Below the pieces are notes generated by a model that was not told the DNA's origin, did no database searches, and saw only the letters and a program-made list of their open reading frames with translations. Source: Beaufortia kweichowensis (Eukaryota; Chordata; Actinopteri; Cypriniformes; Gastromyzontidae). Taken from it: a DNA stretch of 64,000 nucleotides. Positions 1-13,071 of the stretch are shown piece after piece (within the stretch, counting starts at the first letter, position 1; every line of letters starts with the position of its first letter). The position numbers and the translations under genes are program-made. The stretch covers positions 9,507,200-9,571,199 of the forward strand of contig CM032809.1 of the NCBI GenBank assembly GCA_019155185.1, read 5' to 3'.

Positions 1-1098
1 CCTTGTAAGTTTAATTCAGTGTTTTTACATTTAATGGGGAGAATCATCTTATAATATAATTTCACCACCACAAATCTTGCTAATCATTGGCATCAACATC
101 ATTTCTCTTCTTTTCTTGTTTTCTTTGAAATCATTGATGGATTTTTTTGTAGCAGGTGTGCTGGAGGTTGTGGGTTTAGATTCTCTTTCTCCTGTTACAT
201 ACAGTAGATCAGAGATGTGAGATTGTCAGATTGATGGATGTTTGATTTATTGTCGTGTTTACATTTTACTTTATACATTTATGTGATGAAAATAAGAAGT
301 GTTCAGATAAGAATAGTTTAATCTTCATTGTAAATGTTCAGATGTGATAAACTGATACACTGTATTTGCAAGCTGAGTAATCAGATGATATTTATACATT
401 TTAAAATGAATGACATCAGCAATTCTGTCCGCTTGACCAGTTAACAGGTTTTTCAGAGGAATATAATTTCCCTGAATTTATTAATTTTGTGTATTTGTGT
501 TTTTAAAGGAAGTGCAAAGTAAGTAACATTTTAGAATGCTGGTAAATTTATCAAAGCTTTGATATCACACAAATGGACACATGGAAATCATTTTCAATGT
601 CTTAAAGTGCATTTTAAGGATACTGTTAAAGTATGGTAAACTGGACACTAGTTGACTGCTTTTTCTTCACTGTCAGCACAATTACTTTAGGGAATATTTT
701 CAAACATATAAGCATTCAGTAAGTCTTCAGATCTATAAGACGTGTCTAGATCTTTAAATGTTAATGTATAAATATTAGTCTTCTTTGCAGTTATCTGTAT
801 TTAAACATAAAATTCTGATTGATTTAAGTGTAACATGATAGTGTAGGTGGGATTTAGTTTTGTGGCCTTAGCTGTAGTTGATTTACAGTTATCTATTCAT
901 TTGAAAGGAACATTTGTGAAGTGCATCATCATGTAAAAGCGGTTGTTAGCATGATATATTTCATGTAAGAATGAACGGATCCCTCCAGCTTCCCCCCTGA
1001 TCAAAGTGTCCAGGAGTTGTTTTGGGAATAACCCGGCTCTCCCCGTCGCTCACGGGGTCAGTATGAACGCTCTGCTCTCTGTGTTCTGCGCTCTGCAG

Positions 1099-4000
1099 GC
1101 AGATGCTCGGCCTCCACGGTCAACCTGCCGCGGCAGACGGAGTCTGTCATTAGCAACAGGCTGTCCAAGTCCTCGGCCACGCTGTGGAACTCACCTTGCA
1201 GAAGTAAGACCGGAGCGGCTCACCTCCAGACTCCTCCCCAAACCCTCGTCTGGTCTTTTGGTTCATCATTTGATTCAGTTTTTCATTTCTGGTGGCCTGC
1301 TTGCTCGAGCCTGTGCCTGGTGATCGATCACTTTCACACCTTCCTTATTCACCCCCCACCCACCCCCTGTTTTCATGTTGCATCGTGGGTAATCGTTTAC
1401 TTCTGTGCTCTTTTTGATTGGTCCTGACATCATAGTAATGGTTCTTTATTTGTGGTGAAAACCTCCTTTTGGTTTATTTCTGTTTTATTTTTGTGTTAAA
1501 GTCATGTTCACTTTTTGATGTGGGTCATGGTGTTGGTGGTGGGTTTTTGATGTGAGTGTGTGATTTGGAAATTTAGAAATGAAATGTTATGGAATGATAA
1601 CCAATGTGATTGTCATGGGCTTGCTATGCTTGACATGATCAATAATATCTTTTACTTTTATTGACTAATATGATCTTGATAAGTGATTTTTAGAAATTGT
1701 TCAGTTAGTCAAACAAACCTTTAACATGTACGTGCAAGAAAAAAATCAGAATTGAATACTAGCATACTGTATATACTGAATACTGCATTATTATGAGTGT
1801 GTTTGGTGAGACGATTCTGAGATATAACTTATTATTATGTAGATTTATACCTATATTTCAGAGCCAAAGGAACTTTTCTTCATTGTGATTGGAGCTTCCT
1901 GGAGTTTGCATGTGTATATACCGTTTGTTTGTATAACATTGTTTGAAGATTATGTAAAAGACTGAATCTATAGACTAGATGATGATCAGATCTTGCGTTA
2001 CAGTAGTTCAGACAGCAGCGCAGGTTTTGCCGCAGTGGGGGAGATGAAGGCAGCTGTTGCCTAGCAACAGCCAGTGACCGGACGTCATGAAGTGCTGTAA
2101 ATTTTCTGCCGTTTCTGAAGCGCCACACCAGAGCATGACCTTGTTACTCAGCATGACGCTACGTTGAGAACACAAAATAGTTTGCATTAAATATATGGTG
2201 TTGTCGAAGTGTTACGTGGTCAGATACAGTCTGTGTGTGTGTGTTTGTTGTAAAGGAGCGTGGGATTGAAGACAGATTTTGTGGAGGAGGCCATAGATTC
2301 ATCTCCATCATCACATGATCCGTTCCATCTCCACAAACCCAAATCTGTCATTCAGTCGTGTTTGTGACCTCATTTTAATGTTGTTTTAGTATATTAACCC
2401 AGCAACATTCCTTAATTCCCGACAATAACAAACAGTTTTACTCTTTCTTAATTGTATTTTTCTAAGCAGCAATAATAGTTCATGTGTAATGAACTTTCTA
2501 ATTCTTAGATTTTTCTCCCAAATTAAAGAAGCTGATCATATATAGATTTTATAAAGAGACCTAAATCGTTTCTCTTAATCATCATTTCATTTTAATCTTA
2601 TAAATAAAGGCTTGTGTTGTGTTTAGATGTAGGGGTAGAATAAAAAAAAACATGAGTTCCATAATGAAATTGCTTTTAAAGTTTGTGTGTGTATGAGCCT
2701 GTGCTGTGTGTGTGTGTTACAAATGTATAAGTCGTCAGCATCACAAAATGTACAAGTGTAGTGTAGATTTTGTTTCTTGTGAGATGATGGAGTCAACATA
2801 TCTCCAGTCTGATTGGTCAAGCTCTCTGATGTCGTTACTGTCATCTGATGGGTCGAAGCAGACTCTATCTGAGGTCATTTATGGAATGACCTGATGATGT
2901 TTGTGAGTGTTAACAGCGCTCTCTTGTGTCAGCCCGCAGTTTGCGTCTGAGTCCGTGGGAGAGTCGTATCGTGGAGAGATTGATGACACCCACCCTTTCA
3001 TTTCTGGCTCGGAGTCGAAGCGTGGCCACACTCCAGAACAGCAGCGACCCCAGTGAGTTATCTACACACATCAATGATGTCATGAGATCAAACTCATATA
3101 CCGTATGATCTCTGTCTGATTTCAGATCAGTGTTCCCGCTCTGCATCGGCATCTCCTCTGACCGCCTGCTCTCATCATCATCCTCACCGGCACAATACTG
3201 AACGCTGGAGAGTTTCAGCCAGTACACCCGACATCACACTGCGCCAAACCAGACGCAACTCTGCACCGGTAACCGCACAAAAACACACTCTGTTTGACCT
3301 GTTTTCTGTATTTATCAGCTGAGCAAAATGCATCACTCTTTTCATCTAGCTTGAGAAGAAGAAGAAAGAAAAGAAAGACAAAGAACGAGAGAATATAAAG
3401 GAGAAGAGTGCTTTAACTAAAGAGAAAGTGCAGAAGAAGAGACAGTCACAATCCAGCATCAGAACAACAACAGATGTCAGGTAACATGCTCTCTAAGCTG
3501 TGTGTTTCAGATCTGCCTGACTTTAACCCAGACTTGAAGCGACATGTTTCCAGCGTTAAGTAAATTGTCTGTGCACAATAAATGCTAAACATTTGGCAAA
3601 ACATTTTGTTGTGTTTTATAACATGCAAAGATCTATATTTTTATTCATTTTAAATAAAAGAATCTGCTCAATTAATTAATATAATCATCTTCTCTTCTCA
3701 GCTCAAATATGAAACCTAAAAACAGGCCATCATCACCTGCCACACCCAGGAGTCGTCCTCTCTCACCCAACCCCGCCGTCTCCCCCAAACCCCCCTCGTC
3801 CTCCGGCCGGACCCCCCCTGGAACCAAGACCAGGCCCAAGAGAGCTCAGACACCTGCCCGCGTACCGCCCCCTGCCGTAGCTGCCGTCGCCGTGGAAACA
3901 AAAGAGCCCGTTCAGGCCAACCCTTCTAAGGACACAAAGAGTAAGTGTCATCGTCATGACGACCAAAGCAAACAGACTTCCTTGAGCTTTTACACTGTAA

Positions 4001-7000
4001 AGAGTCTGGCGGCTCAATGGTTTGAGCGAGTCCTGGTTTGACTTTTATTGCTTTAGTATGTATGAGGTCAATGATGTGATGCTCGTTTTGGTGGAGGACC
4101 CCCAAGTGTGTTTAAAAAAAACCCATTTTGACCTCTTTGTGACGATTTTTTATTTTTAAAATGAATAAAGCTTTTGATATTCATAAATTCTTGATTATTC
4201 CTTCAAGGTTTTAAACACTTCTTCTTTTTCCTAAAGCACCCAGCGTGCCTGACATCACCGTGTCCTCTGCTCCGGCCATGCCCCCCACTGCCAGTCCACC
4301 AGCAGCAGCTCCTCAGACACCTGATGTGGCCACACCTTCATTCCCTCTCTCCTGAACCCAGCTCTTCTGTCACCAAGCCGACAGCCGGTACCAATGACCC
4401 GGAGGAGGCGTCCCGGGTCCTGGCAGAGAAGAGACGTCAGGCTCGCGAGCAGAGAGAGCGAGAGGAGCAGGAGAAACGAGAACAGGAGCAGAGGAACAGG
4501 TCAGCTGCTCTGACAGATCAAGATTTCAGACATGGATGCTTTCGTATGTGCTAATACTGTTCTGTCTTCAATCAGGGAACTGCGCGAGGAGCACGCCCGG
4601 CGTGAGGAGGAGGAGAGGAGACGCAGGGAAGAGGAGGCGCGATTCATGGCTGAGCAGCAGCGTCTGCAGGAGGAAAGAGAGACGCTGGAGAGGGCGCGAG
4701 CTGAGCAGGAGGAAAACCAGCGTCTGCAGAGACAGGTGAGCAGTGCATTATGGGTAACAGAGGTCATCTCAGCTACGGTCTCCATTAGCCCTCGAGCAGT
4801 GGAAACACATTCAGAGCAGATTACGTCACTGAACACACAATGACACACATGTGTTCAGTGTTCTATGTGTGGTTGTGAGTGTCAGCTGTGATTTGATGCA
4901 GGATGGGTCTGGATGGATCCCTCTGGTGTCTGTACAGCATCAAAAATGATCTTCTTCAGATATGAACTGTGAATCAGACATCATATAGATATATACACAG
5001 ATTAATTTTCATACAGCATCTGAAATTATTATATTATCGTACCAGAAATATTATAAGTTGTACCAGTTTTGCCATTGTTTGCAATTGTAATACACTTAAA
5101 TGCATTATTTATATGTTCTATATTTTGATAAACAGTTAAAAGTTGTGTTTTGTTGTTATAACTCACTGTTCAGTAAAAATGTTGACCTCTGCTGCCCCCT
5201 TGTGGCAGGAGAGTGAAATGCTGAGATTTTATTTCAAACAGTTACTTATTTATAAATTATTCGTACTTATGGTCAGATCAGATTTTCACTGAAAAGCGTT
5301 GCCTGTTTTTACACACGTAAAGTACAGAATGACATGCATACATTTTGATAAAGGTGTTGTATTACATGACTTAGTTAGAACTTGTGTTGTAGTGAAGACC
5401 ACCACCAAGACTTTTAGGGTTTGAGACCAAGACAAGGTCAAGGCAGGGCAAGACTGAGTCAGGACCAGACCAGCACATGTCAAATTCACCTGAAAGACCC
5501 ACATAACCCATAATTTATAATAAAACAATAGTAAAAGTCATTGAGATGAATGTCTGTGTAGGAAGTTTCCTTTGGTTTCTATGAGGAAACAAATACAAAC
5601 AAATGAACTGAAATTCAAAAGTGTATCTTTTGCTTTCATATCTTAAATTTTGCAGGCATTTGTGTTAATTTTGACACAATTCCCCTGTTAATTTCTGCCC
5701 TGGCACAGCAGTAACAAAAGAAATCAAACTGAAAATAAGTTACTGATTACATTTACAGACTGAAGTTGCAAATGTATGTTGAATGCACTGTAAGACACTT
5801 TGAATTAAAAGCATCTGCCTAATGAATCATGTATATTTTTGCAGCGTGAAGAGGCTGAATCTAAAGCCCGTGAAGAAGCAGAAAGACAGAGAATAGAGCG
5901 TGAGAAACATTTTCAAAAGGAGGAACAGGAGCGCCTGGAGAGAAAGAAGGTAAAGTGAGAGTGAGAGAACGAGAGAGATATGAAAGAGATGTGATTTATG
6001 GTTCGTAATTAATGTTATTTACCTGTGTAGCGTCTGGAAGAAATCATGAAGAGGACACGTAAAAGTGACGCAGGTGGACAGGTGAGACATTAAGTCTCTC
6101 TTCATGAAGTCTAAATAAATCTCACATGCACAAAATAAATCTGCTTTATTTGTATCCGAGCAGAAAGATGTGAGGTCACCAGCCCAGGTCAACGGCAAAG
6201 ACAGCGGTAAACATTTACAGTCTTTCTCATTGATTAATGTATTGCATTATGCTTATGAGACTTTTTTTCCATTTGAAATAAAGTTATAAAAGGTCTTTAT
6301 TTGAGGGGTGAATTATAGTGGAAATTTATTCAACAAAGAAAAACAATATATAAGACAAAAGTGTGCAGTATAATTATGATAACCACTTGTTTTTATCTTT
6401 GGAGAAACTGTGAAATGCATTGTCAAACTTTTGCACATGCTGTTATTTATTAGTAAATTTAATGTTGTTATGTTATATATAATAAAATGCTGTTATTTTG
6501 CTATCTTCCAGTAACTCCTTCAGAAACTCTTCATAGTGGCGCAACAAGTTTCATCCAATCACAGGGAGACTTAAAAACAAGGTACAAATAAAGTTGCTTA
6601 AAAATAGATGTTTTCCATTTTTTTAGACCACTTTCAGTCTCTAATAAAATAATCTTATTTGTCCTAAAAGATGAAGAAGTTTGTTTTATTGAATGTTTTT
6701 CTCTCAGCTCGTGGGACTCTGCTCCTGTGATAAATGGTGTCCAGACCACCAAACATCAGAACGGACTGTCATCCAATGGGGACGCAGCACAGTTTGAGGA
6801 AATCATCAAGCTGTCCAATCACAGTGGCAGCAGCAGCAGCAATGGACAGGGTCAACCCAACGACCCAATCATGGCCTTCGAGGGAGGGGAACAGTTTCTG
6901 ATGAAGGCGGGGCCTATTAAACCTCAACATGTGGCAGGTACGACTGTTTCCCAGTTTGCTTATACTATGCACTAAAAGGTGATGGAAAACAGTAAGCTTC

Positions 7001-7062
7001 CAGAACCAGAATGCTTTATTTTATATGGACATGTTTGTTTTTCTGTTTCAGAGGTTCTGTGA
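1099..7062 (+). CDS. map7d1: MAP7 domain-containing protein 1 (3' part; 5' exons lie before the window)
   Basis: MAP7-family proteins bind microtubules and recruit kinesin-1. Coding exons read from GT/AG borders: 1099-1203, 2933-3052, 3126-3268, 3350-3480, 3702-3940, 4237-4499, 4576-4735, 5845-5949, 6031-6081, 6164-6206, 6512-6581, 6708-6937, 7052-7062. The first gives the family segment 'SNRLSKSSATLWNSPCR', the second 'LSPWESRIVERLMTPTLSFL'. A Pro/Ser/Arg-rich linker follows (3702-3940), then the highly charged MAP7 coiled-coil domain rich in REEEERRRREE-type runs (4380-6081). The C-terminus is E-V-L-stop, as I remember for the family. Phases agree across all joins except inside exon 4237-4499, where the frame slips by one base (see findings). 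The start codon and N-terminal coiled coil are not present. Assignment to map7d1 rather than map7 rests on the WESRIVERLMTPT segment and on thrap3 next door; a or b paralogue not decided. Confidence 0.9.
5395..5480. repeat. degenerate 'caagaccaagac' simple-repeat tract in a map7d1 intron
   Basis: Irregular runs of 'gaccaagacaaggtcaaggc' type, a purine-rich low-complexity pattern. A shadow reading frame on the minus strand is not considered coding. Confidence 0.4.
5778..5830 (+). repeat. short interspersed repeat tail
   Basis: 'actttgaattaaaagcatctgccta' is a decayed form of the teleost tail 'gctttggataaaagcg...ctaaatg' that ends many fish repeats. Relatives occur near 8515, 13395, 18355 and 53650. 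Confidence 0.4.
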
Positions 7063-7604
7063 ATCCCTCTGAAGAGATGAGAGAGAAGAAGCCTTACGTT
7101 ATCGTTAAAGAAGAGCGTCTGCTTTCATCTGTCACGTGTGCCAAACAAACAGACAAAAACACTGCACAACACAAAACGAACGTTTCTGTGGAAGCACTTT
7201 GAGGAAGTGATACGAGGGGTGAAGAACTTTAAACCTGAACACTTATACAGTATATACATATAAACCGTTTGCAAAAAGTCTCTGTCTATTTCACTGTGTG
7301 TCATGGTGCGACATTATTGAGTTTCTTGGAAGAGTCGCCTGCCGATTATGTGGCACCTTAAAAGAGTCTCTATATCATGAGTTTTAGCAAGAAAATAAAA
7401 CTTGGAAATTGACTATCATTATGATATTGATTATTATTATATTATTGTCGTTGTTGTTGTTATAATGTATTGTTATTGTTCTTTTAAGTAGAAAAAAGTG
7501 TGTCTTTGAAATATTGCGTTATTTAACGTGTGGAGCATCAGGAGACGGTGATATACTGTATGTTAATGTATATTTGCCTGAATATGACTGACCTGTGGAA
7601 TAAA
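7063..7604 (+). other. map7d1: map7d1 3' UTR with poly(A) signal
   Basis: Non-coding after the TGA at 7060-7062. An AATAAA signal lies at 7599-7604 in an AU-rich context. A second AATAAA near 7395 could serve a shorter transcript. Confidence 0.65.
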
Positions 7605-10600
7605 TCTTTATGAAAGGGTTTGTGTGTGCATATATACATATATTAGTATGTTTTTGTATTTGTTGTATTCTAGTTAAGTGATTTTTTTTAAATTGGTAAA
7701 TAAATTAGTTTACCAGTTAAATTGTGTAAAATGATAAATAAAACTGTACATTGTCTTTTATAATCTGTAATAATAATTTTCTTTTGCAGTCAGTAGGAGG
7801 CAGAACATAACCAGTTATTCAAGACTGGGGCAGAGATGTCATGTTGAATAATCAGTAATTGAAAACCTCATATTGATTCACCACTAATCTAAATATGTTT
7901 ATGGTGTTTATGTTTCAATCTCTGTGGTGAAAACAGATCTATGTAAGTCGGCCAAAGTGCAAACTCTAAATCAGATGGAGAACCTCATTTTGACAGTCAA
8001 TCAGATTTGAGGGAAGTTAGGTCCAAATGTGAAGTTTAGGACTCAGTATGTATAGTAAAATATAGTGTATGATTTTATGGCTTAATATGTAGTTTGCTTC
8101 CCTCAAATCAGGTCAGCGAGCACCTAATGTTTCACTAATACGTTGCCATGAGTTTTTTCTCTCACTGACATGTAACCGGTCTGATCAGCTCCAGTTCTGT
8201 ATTTTTAGTTAGGCGATAACAGACACAAAGTGAGTTATGATCAAAGTGGACACTGCCAACACCGTTTTAATTCTTCTGGCATGACAGGAACGAATAAGAT
8301 TACATTCTAAAGAACCGGATCCTGATGAGTGACAGACCACCTCCTGAGTCCACTGAAACCTGCATCAGCAGCTGCCTTAATTTTGAATAACCCACACAAC
8401 AGTTTTATTGCTTAGTATTAACTTTGTCTAAGATCCTTCTCTAAAATTCCTAAAACAACAGATGCAAGTGAGACTATTGTTGACACACAGGATGAGCTCA
8501 ATATAACATTTTAAATTATGTTTAGCATTTTTATCCAAGGCGACTTACAGTGGCTTCGAGGTATACATCTTGCACCAATCCTCTACCAATCGAGCTCCAA
8601 AAACCATATGAAAGTCTGATACACGAACTGATAAATAAATACATATATAAAACAAGCACGTCCACAGAAGATGTAAGAGACCTCACCTTTCATTTGCTCC
8701 TACTCTATGTAAATCTGTCTAGGAAAAACAGTCTTTGGGGAGGCATACGATTGCTATTTTTTCTTTGGCATAATAAGGTTGTCAGGCTTACACATCTTTT
8801 ACATTTACTCCACATGATTTGCATTGCAAAGTTTCCAGTGAGTGTCACCAGCAGCACGATTCTTCTTAAAGGTTTGTGCAGTATTTTATCCTAATGATAA
8901 TCTGACCTATTCAGCAGAACACACTACAGTACTGTTTAAATGTGTTACCTGGAGAACCGCCAGAGATCTGAATGCAAAGTTCATGTTTGTCTTTAACCTT
9001 TGACCTTTAAGAGCTTGTTAAATAGGACATTGTGTCATGGCTGCATTGAATACAGGATAAGCCTTACTGGCCAGTTTCCCATAGTGCACCGCAAGGTGTG
9101 AAGACAACTGTGTGTGTGAGGTCAGCGTGTAATATGTTCCTTGTGTGTTGCTGTATGGTGTATTTTTAACCTTTTCATTTAAACGTGGTCCAATTACCAA
9201 CCATGCCATATAATACAGAATCATATTTAATCATGCTCATCATTAATGACTATAAATAATAAATTAAAGAAACTAAAAAATAGAAGAATATTAAAGATTT
9301 TTAGGAATTTGGGTTATTTTTAGACCTGTAACATATCTATGAGATCACAGTATACTTCATTTAGTGCACACGTCTTATCTAGTACTGTAGCACACAGGAA
9401 GCGCCACACTTCATCTGAACTTCACTCACTTTCATTTTCTTCTGTATTTCAGCAGAGGTAAGTCAACTTTTCTATATTTTGCTTATATGTTTCTCTTACG
9501 TTTCTCATGTTTCTGAATAGTTTTGAGAGTGTTTTGATATAATGATGATTGGGGTGAGGTTATGTGTGTGTGGTTTAGATATATAGTTGCCGGCCCCATT
9601 AAATTCAGAAAATGTGGCATATTTCTTTATTTTTCGTTTTGTTTGTGTCCTGCTCCATTGTTAATTCTTCAGTGCATGTGTTATGATTCATGCAAACTTC
9701 TTTAAACCAGAATATCAAAAGAAAAGCAATAAGCATTATATGATCTTTTGAAAATCTAATATACTTCTAAAATGGCAGCTGCTGCTACTGCCAGTATAAG
9801 CAAACAAAAGAAGAAAGATGATTTTAAAAGACTATATAGAGCTCTCGACCCTGTATGAAACCGAATACTCTTGTCTGTAGAGCGGAAAAATGGTTCTGCA
9901 AACAAAATGCAAAACCACGAAATGGTGAAGCTGTTTAAATGTTACTCTGTTCGCAATAACCCCTAAACACATGATCTGACTGCATGATGGAATCTAAATG
10001 ACAATGACAAATTAAGATCCAGTCCTAGTGATTCAAGTCAAAACCGACATCATTCTGTCTCAATGTAGTTAGACCTCAAATCAGTTTGAGAATGTAAACA
10101 GGTCATCAGTGTTACTGGCAGGAATTCAGCGCTATGCCATGCCATCATTGCATTTCACTGTTTATATAACATGACACATGCTGACAATAATCAAACCATC
10201 AGTGCAAGAGAACTGTAAAGAAAGTTTCAAATTTGTTTAATTTATTTGAATATATGTATACAATAGTAAAATAGATCATAAAAATACATTTAGAAAAACT
10301 TTTCATCTTTAGTTTTAGATCTGCAGCAGAAACTCTCTCTGGCCTGAAGCTGTTGCAACTATTATTGCAATAGCAGCTGGCAGACATTTTAATACCACTC
10401 ATAAACAAATGTATCTAATTCTAATCATCTTTTTAACATGGTTTTTTGGAAAGGCTTGTACAGTGTGCCCAACGGCCATGAAATACTGATAGGCTGTCAT
10501 TAATTGTTTTTCTTGACCAAAAAAGGTCAAAGAAATGCAAGATTGTTTTAGCTGCGATGTGACACATTTAAGACAAGAATAAATCAAAAAGGGAAATGAG

Positions 10601-11190
10601 ATTATACCATATCAACAGATTAGACCGTTTTCAACTTCCTTTCTTTAACAGACTCAGGAAGCACATGTACTCGTTCATGTTAACCGACCCATTTAGTTTA
10701 CTACCAAAGATTTTCTTACAAAATTACAGACTTATAGAAATATGCATAGTTTTTCAGAGTAGTATTATTACTGTCAAACTCATCAGTATGTGGTTATAGA
10801 TACAGGTTGACAGTATGTAGTGTCAGTGTATTATACTCGGTGAAATACTGTCTGGTGTTAGACAGACAGTGTTTCTCAGTGATTACAGCTGTCACTATGA
10901 AAAGACTCAACAGGTGTGTCAAACACTGTCTCTGTGTGTGTGTTTAACCACGTGTAGAGATTGCAATGAAAGCTTAGAGAAATAAAAATGATCATATGCT
11001 GTATTAAAAGATCTTTAATTTTTAGCAAACATAAATAGAAGAGTCCATAGTTATACCATAATTATATCCTGTAATATGTGTATCACCATTTAAGATTGTT
11101 AAATTATTATATAACAATATTTTATATACATTTATATTTAACATGTTTAAGTCAGTCTTTTTATAATTACACATTTTGTTTTGTTATTAT
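7605..11190. other. intergenic region between map7d1 and thrap3
   Basis: About 3.6 kb of AT-rich DNA. The open frames here (for example near 8550-8894 and 10596-10799) are short, have no recognisable domain and lack paired splice signals, so I do not call genes. It contains a repeat tail near 8515-8560 and a possible orphan 5' exon ending near 9460 (see findings). Confidence 0.6.
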
Positions 11191-11192
11191 AT

Positions 11193-11194
<2 letters not shown>

Positions 11195-11250
<56 letters not shown>
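11195..11250. repeat. (GA)n microsatellite
   Basis: An uninterrupted GA run of about 56 bases, roughly 200 bases before the putative first exon of thrap3. Confidence 0.95.
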
Positions 11251-11253
<3 letters not shown>

Positions 11254-11399
11254 CTGTCTCAGTTGAGGAAGCTCACTCAGTACAGACTCCTCTGTTTCCT
11301 GACGAGAGCGAATGCAAATGGCCTTTTCTTTAAGTCATACCTTAAACAACTAAATTATGAAAACATATGCGATAAAACATAACTATTAACATAATCCGA

Positions 11400-11522
11400 C
11401 TTGATATATCATATTACGACAATTTAATATCGGTTGTTACGCGTAATTTCTCCGCCTTGTGCGTGCGCGTGCATCGCCTCAGCTCATGAGCTCGCGCTAA
11501 TCGCATCTGACTAGCTCTTCAG
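11400..11522 (+). promoter_or_regulatory. thrap3: thrap3 promoter and non-coding first exon
   Basis: A local CpG-containing stretch (gtgcgtgcgcgtgcatcgcc and nearby) stands out from the AT-rich flank and ends in a consensus donor, TTCAG|GTGAGT, at 11522/11523. The next acceptor that makes sense is at 13046, 25 bases before the thrap3 ATG. Exact transcription start unknown. Confidence 0.55.
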
Positions 11523-13071
11523 GTGAGTCTGGTTTTGCACATTTAGACATTTTAACTCTGTTTTCTACAGTATTTAGGTTTTAACATGCATACCTTGTTG
11601 TTTATTGTTATTTTGTTCATCTTGTTTGTCGATTGTTTTATTCGTTTTAAGCAGCGGCAGGTGAGCTAATGAGGCTAGTGTTAGCATAGCGGCTAACGCA
11701 GCATATAACGACCGTGTATTTCGCTTTTTGTTCATTTTTTTACTATAGTATAACAATTTAATGTGTAATACGATTGTTTCATATCTGAATATAGATTTTT
11801 TTTATTGCTTAGATTATGTTGCAATTCTCATCGTGTTTGCAATGCACGTTATAGCCTATATAGTTTCATTCAACATTATTTGTTATTGGACTTTAAAATA
11901 AGGGTTTGAATCAATATACTATCAATAGATTTCAGATTTAATTGTAAAAATACAGTTGTAATGTCTCTTTTATGCTTTTTAATGCTATTTTAATCCACCC
12001 TTTAAGTGAAATGAAAATGAAAGTGTTTTTGAATATGGTTTATAAATGCTCTAACAGCATGATTTGGACAACAATTTAGTATTTTAAGTATATGAAGAAT
12101 ATGATGTATGTGTAGATCTTGATTATAGGATCTTGAGGATTCGTGAGTCTTCCTATCAAAGTTGGCCACGGTGCAGATGATTTCATCAATGCAAATGTGT
12201 TAAATGCTTCCTGGATGGGTTTGAAACTAGTTGTACTGGTTACGTTGGGTTGTGTCTTGCATTTCAACATTGAAAAGAGACCCCAGAGGAACTGGTTGAT
12301 AGATTATTTACAGCTGTTGACAGTTTTTGCCTCTGCTGCCAATGCAAATACAGCAACTATATATAACTACATGCTTTACATGCAGATGTCAGCATTACTA
12401 TGAAAAAATAAATGTAGTACGACACACCCTGATTTCTATGATATAATACCGCAGGTCAATAAATCAGGGCTCTAATGTTGCTAGATAAACAACACAATAA
12501 AGCTGACTGCAACACAGGATGTTTATTTGCTGGCTGTACTGTGTGCTTTTAAAGTGGCACCTGGTTATTGAAAATATTTAGTTTTTTATATTTTTAAAAG
12601 GGAAGTCTGTTTTATGTTTCGTGTTTGAGATGTCACTGACTGATTTTCGGGGGATTTCCGGCCCATCATGTACATAACATCCTGACTTTAATCTTTGTGG
12701 TTAACTGCTGTATACTTTGTTTATTTTTCTTTAATATTTTCCTTGCTTTTTTGATTATCTGGTCCACACATTGCAAAATAATTCGTCCAATGCAGTAACA
12801 ACACCATTTGCACCTGCATTGGTGGGCAAAGCACAGATGAAGAAAAATGCACATTTGACCGTCTGTGGTTATCAGATAGTCGTGTTTATTGTTGCGAAAT
12901 CAAACGTGCTTGTTTGAAGACAAATACTAAAGTGCATCATTTACCGTAAGAGGTGTGTAGTAAGAGGTTATTTAAGGTTATGTTGCTGCAAAGTATAATG
13001 TGTGATAACTGGTTTGCAAATTATAATTGACATGGTTCCTTTTCAGGTCTGAAAATACTGTGAGTACAAAG

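Noticed and set aside
1006..1323. 105-residue open frame over the first map7d1 exon
   Set aside because: It is in the wrong frame; the splice-bounded frame gives the MAP7 sequence SNRLSKSSATLWNS.
8550..8894. 114-residue open frame
   Set aside because: No domain, begins within a repeat tail, AT-driven composition.
11176..11382. Frame with long RERERERE run
   Set aside because: Produced by the (GA)n microsatellite.
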